From the NCBI GenBank assembly GCA_903874575.1, contig CAIQSZ010000470.1, positions 1-5,767 of the forward strand: a stretch of 5,767 nucleotides of DNA, in the 5' to 3' direction. The notes under the pieces are model-generated. The model saw nothing but the letters and a program-made list of their open reading frames with translations, did not search any database and had not been told where the DNA came from. This document shows, piece after piece, positions 5,252 through 5,767 of the stretch (its first letter is position 1; the number at the start of each line of letters is the position of its first letter). The position numbers were made by a program, and so were the translations under genes. This DNA comes from an uncultured Elusimicrobia bacterium (GTDB lineage Bacteria > Elusimicrobiota > Elusimicrobia > UBA1565 > UBA9628).

Positions 5252-5767
5252 TGGACCTCCCCGGCACCGTCTACGCGCCGCCGCGCGCCAAGGCTCCGTG
5301 GCGCGTCGAAGAGCTGTTCTCCGCCTCCGCCGTGCGCTTCTACGGCCACGGCCGCAACGCGCTCGTCGAGGCGCTGAAGCTGGCCGGAGCCGAAGGCGGC
5401 CGCGTCCTGCTGCCGTCCTTCATCTGCCGCGACCTCCTCTCCGCCGTGGCCGCCGCCGGTGCGCAGCCCGCGTTCTACGGCGTGAAGGCCGACCTGACGC
5501 CGCGGGACGACCCGTCGCGCTGGCCCGACGCGCGCGCCGTCCTGGCCGTGGACTACTTCGGCTGGCCGCAGGACCTGACGCCGTTCGAAGCGTACGCGCG
5601 CCGCGCGAAGGCCTTGCTCATCGAGGACGCGGCGCACGCGCTGTTCTCCCGCGACGCGCGCGGACGCCTGCTCGGCTCGCGCGCGCCGCTGGGCATCCTG
5701 AGCCTGCGCAAGAGCCTGCCCCTGCCCGACGGCGGCGCGCTGCTGGCCAACGACGCCGCCCTGGCCG
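5248..5767 (+). CDS. DegT/DnrJ/EryC1/StrS-family PLP-dependent sugar aminotransferase, N-terminal part (runs off the right edge)
   Basis: Open from ATG 5248 to the window end: 173 complete codons of a family usually about 370-400 residues. Expected blocks appear in order: RFYGHGRNALVEALKLAG (30-47), matching the N-terminal SGRnAL block; VLLPSFICRDLL (53-64) and AGAQPAFY; AVLAVDYFGWPQDL; LLIEDAAHAL (123-132), where D127 would contact the PLP pyridine nitrogen; and SLRKSLPLPDGGALL (152-166), where K155 is the likely Schiff-base lysine. Such enzymes transfer an amino group, usually from glutamate, to a keto sugar nucleotide, giving an amino sugar for O-antigen or capsule. The SLRK-LPLPDGG form differs from the commoner SFH-x-x-K-GEGG arrangement but occurs in the same superfamily. 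The start overlaps the GT2 stop as ATGA; ATG 5251 (TGATG) is an alternative. Translational coupling is likely. Substrate unknown. Confidence 0.88.
   Translation, partial: MMDLPGTVYAPPRAKAPWRVEELFSASAVRFYGHGRNALVEALKLAGAEGGRVLLPSFICRDLLSAVAAAGAQPAFYGVKADLTPRDDPSRWPDARAVLAVDYFGWPQDLTPFEAYARRAKALLIEDAAHALFSRDARGRLLGSRAPLGILSLRKSLPLPDGGALLANDAALA

Noticed and set aside
5161..5637. 158-codon minus-strand frame opposite the aminotransferase
   Set aside because: The plus strand carries ordered DegT-family blocks, including the EDAAHAL and SLRK motifs; the minus translation has none.
1..5767. CRISPR array, tRNA or rRNA genes, insertion sequence ends, riboswitch, terminator
   Set aside because: No regularly spaced repeats, no cloverleaf or rRNA signature, no transposase, and no G+C-rich hairpin followed by a T run were seen; gene spacing leaves almost no room for them.

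Overview
The window is G+C-rich, gene-dense bacterial DNA. Almost all of it is a rightward run of cell-surface polysaccharide genes. An arabinose-5-phosphate isomerase (the Kdo pathway) points to a diderm, Gram-negative-type bacterium. High G+C, a MarR-type EPS-associated regulator beside surface-carbohydrate genes, and repeated extended -10 boxes placed almost on start codons would fit a high-G+C Elusimicrobiota-like or similar lineage. That placement is a guess; nothing here is a taxonomic marker.

Layout, left to right. (i) Bases 1-171 read on the minus strand as the C-terminal part of a RidA/YjgF-family protein. It runs off the left edge, and its N-terminal half is missing. (ii) A rightward frame to 1818 encodes a surface-carbohydrate biosynthesis protein with a GT-B-like C-terminal half (QHG motif). 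Its first roughly 46 codons lie antisense to the RidA fragment and are probably not genuine. (iii) kdsD/kpsF (about 1832-2827) has a SIS domain and two CBS domains, with the key residues conserved. (iv) A MarR-type EPS-associated regulator (2847-3437) carries an unexplained C-terminal extension. (v) An RmlD-like SDR (3439-4347), a family 2 glycosyltransferase (4340-5251) and a DegT/DnrJ-type sugar aminotransferase (5248 to the right edge) follow, abutting or overlapping by a few bases.

How the genes fit together. KdsD supplies arabinose 5-phosphate for Kdo. The SDR and the DegT-type aminotransferase would modify a nucleotide sugar (keto reduction and amination). The GT2 enzyme and the QHG-motif protein would transfer sugars or related groups onto a surface glycan, and the MarR-type protein would control the cluster. 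The glycan and exact substrates cannot be read from the sequence.

Most notable signals. There is an apparent breakpoint near 171-185 where a minus-strand RidA fragment meets the plus-strand gene. A 12-base block containing an extended -10 box (TGnTAGAAT) appears at both boundaries flanking kdsD; at kdsD it predicts a leaderless transcript. A perfect 6-bp inverted repeat (TGTTCA-N5-TGAACA) overlaps the predicted start of transcription of the regulator gene and looks like an autoregulatory operator. No RNA genes, CRISPR arrays, insertion sequences, riboswitches or convincing terminators were seen, and no gene-free stretch exceeds 300 bases.
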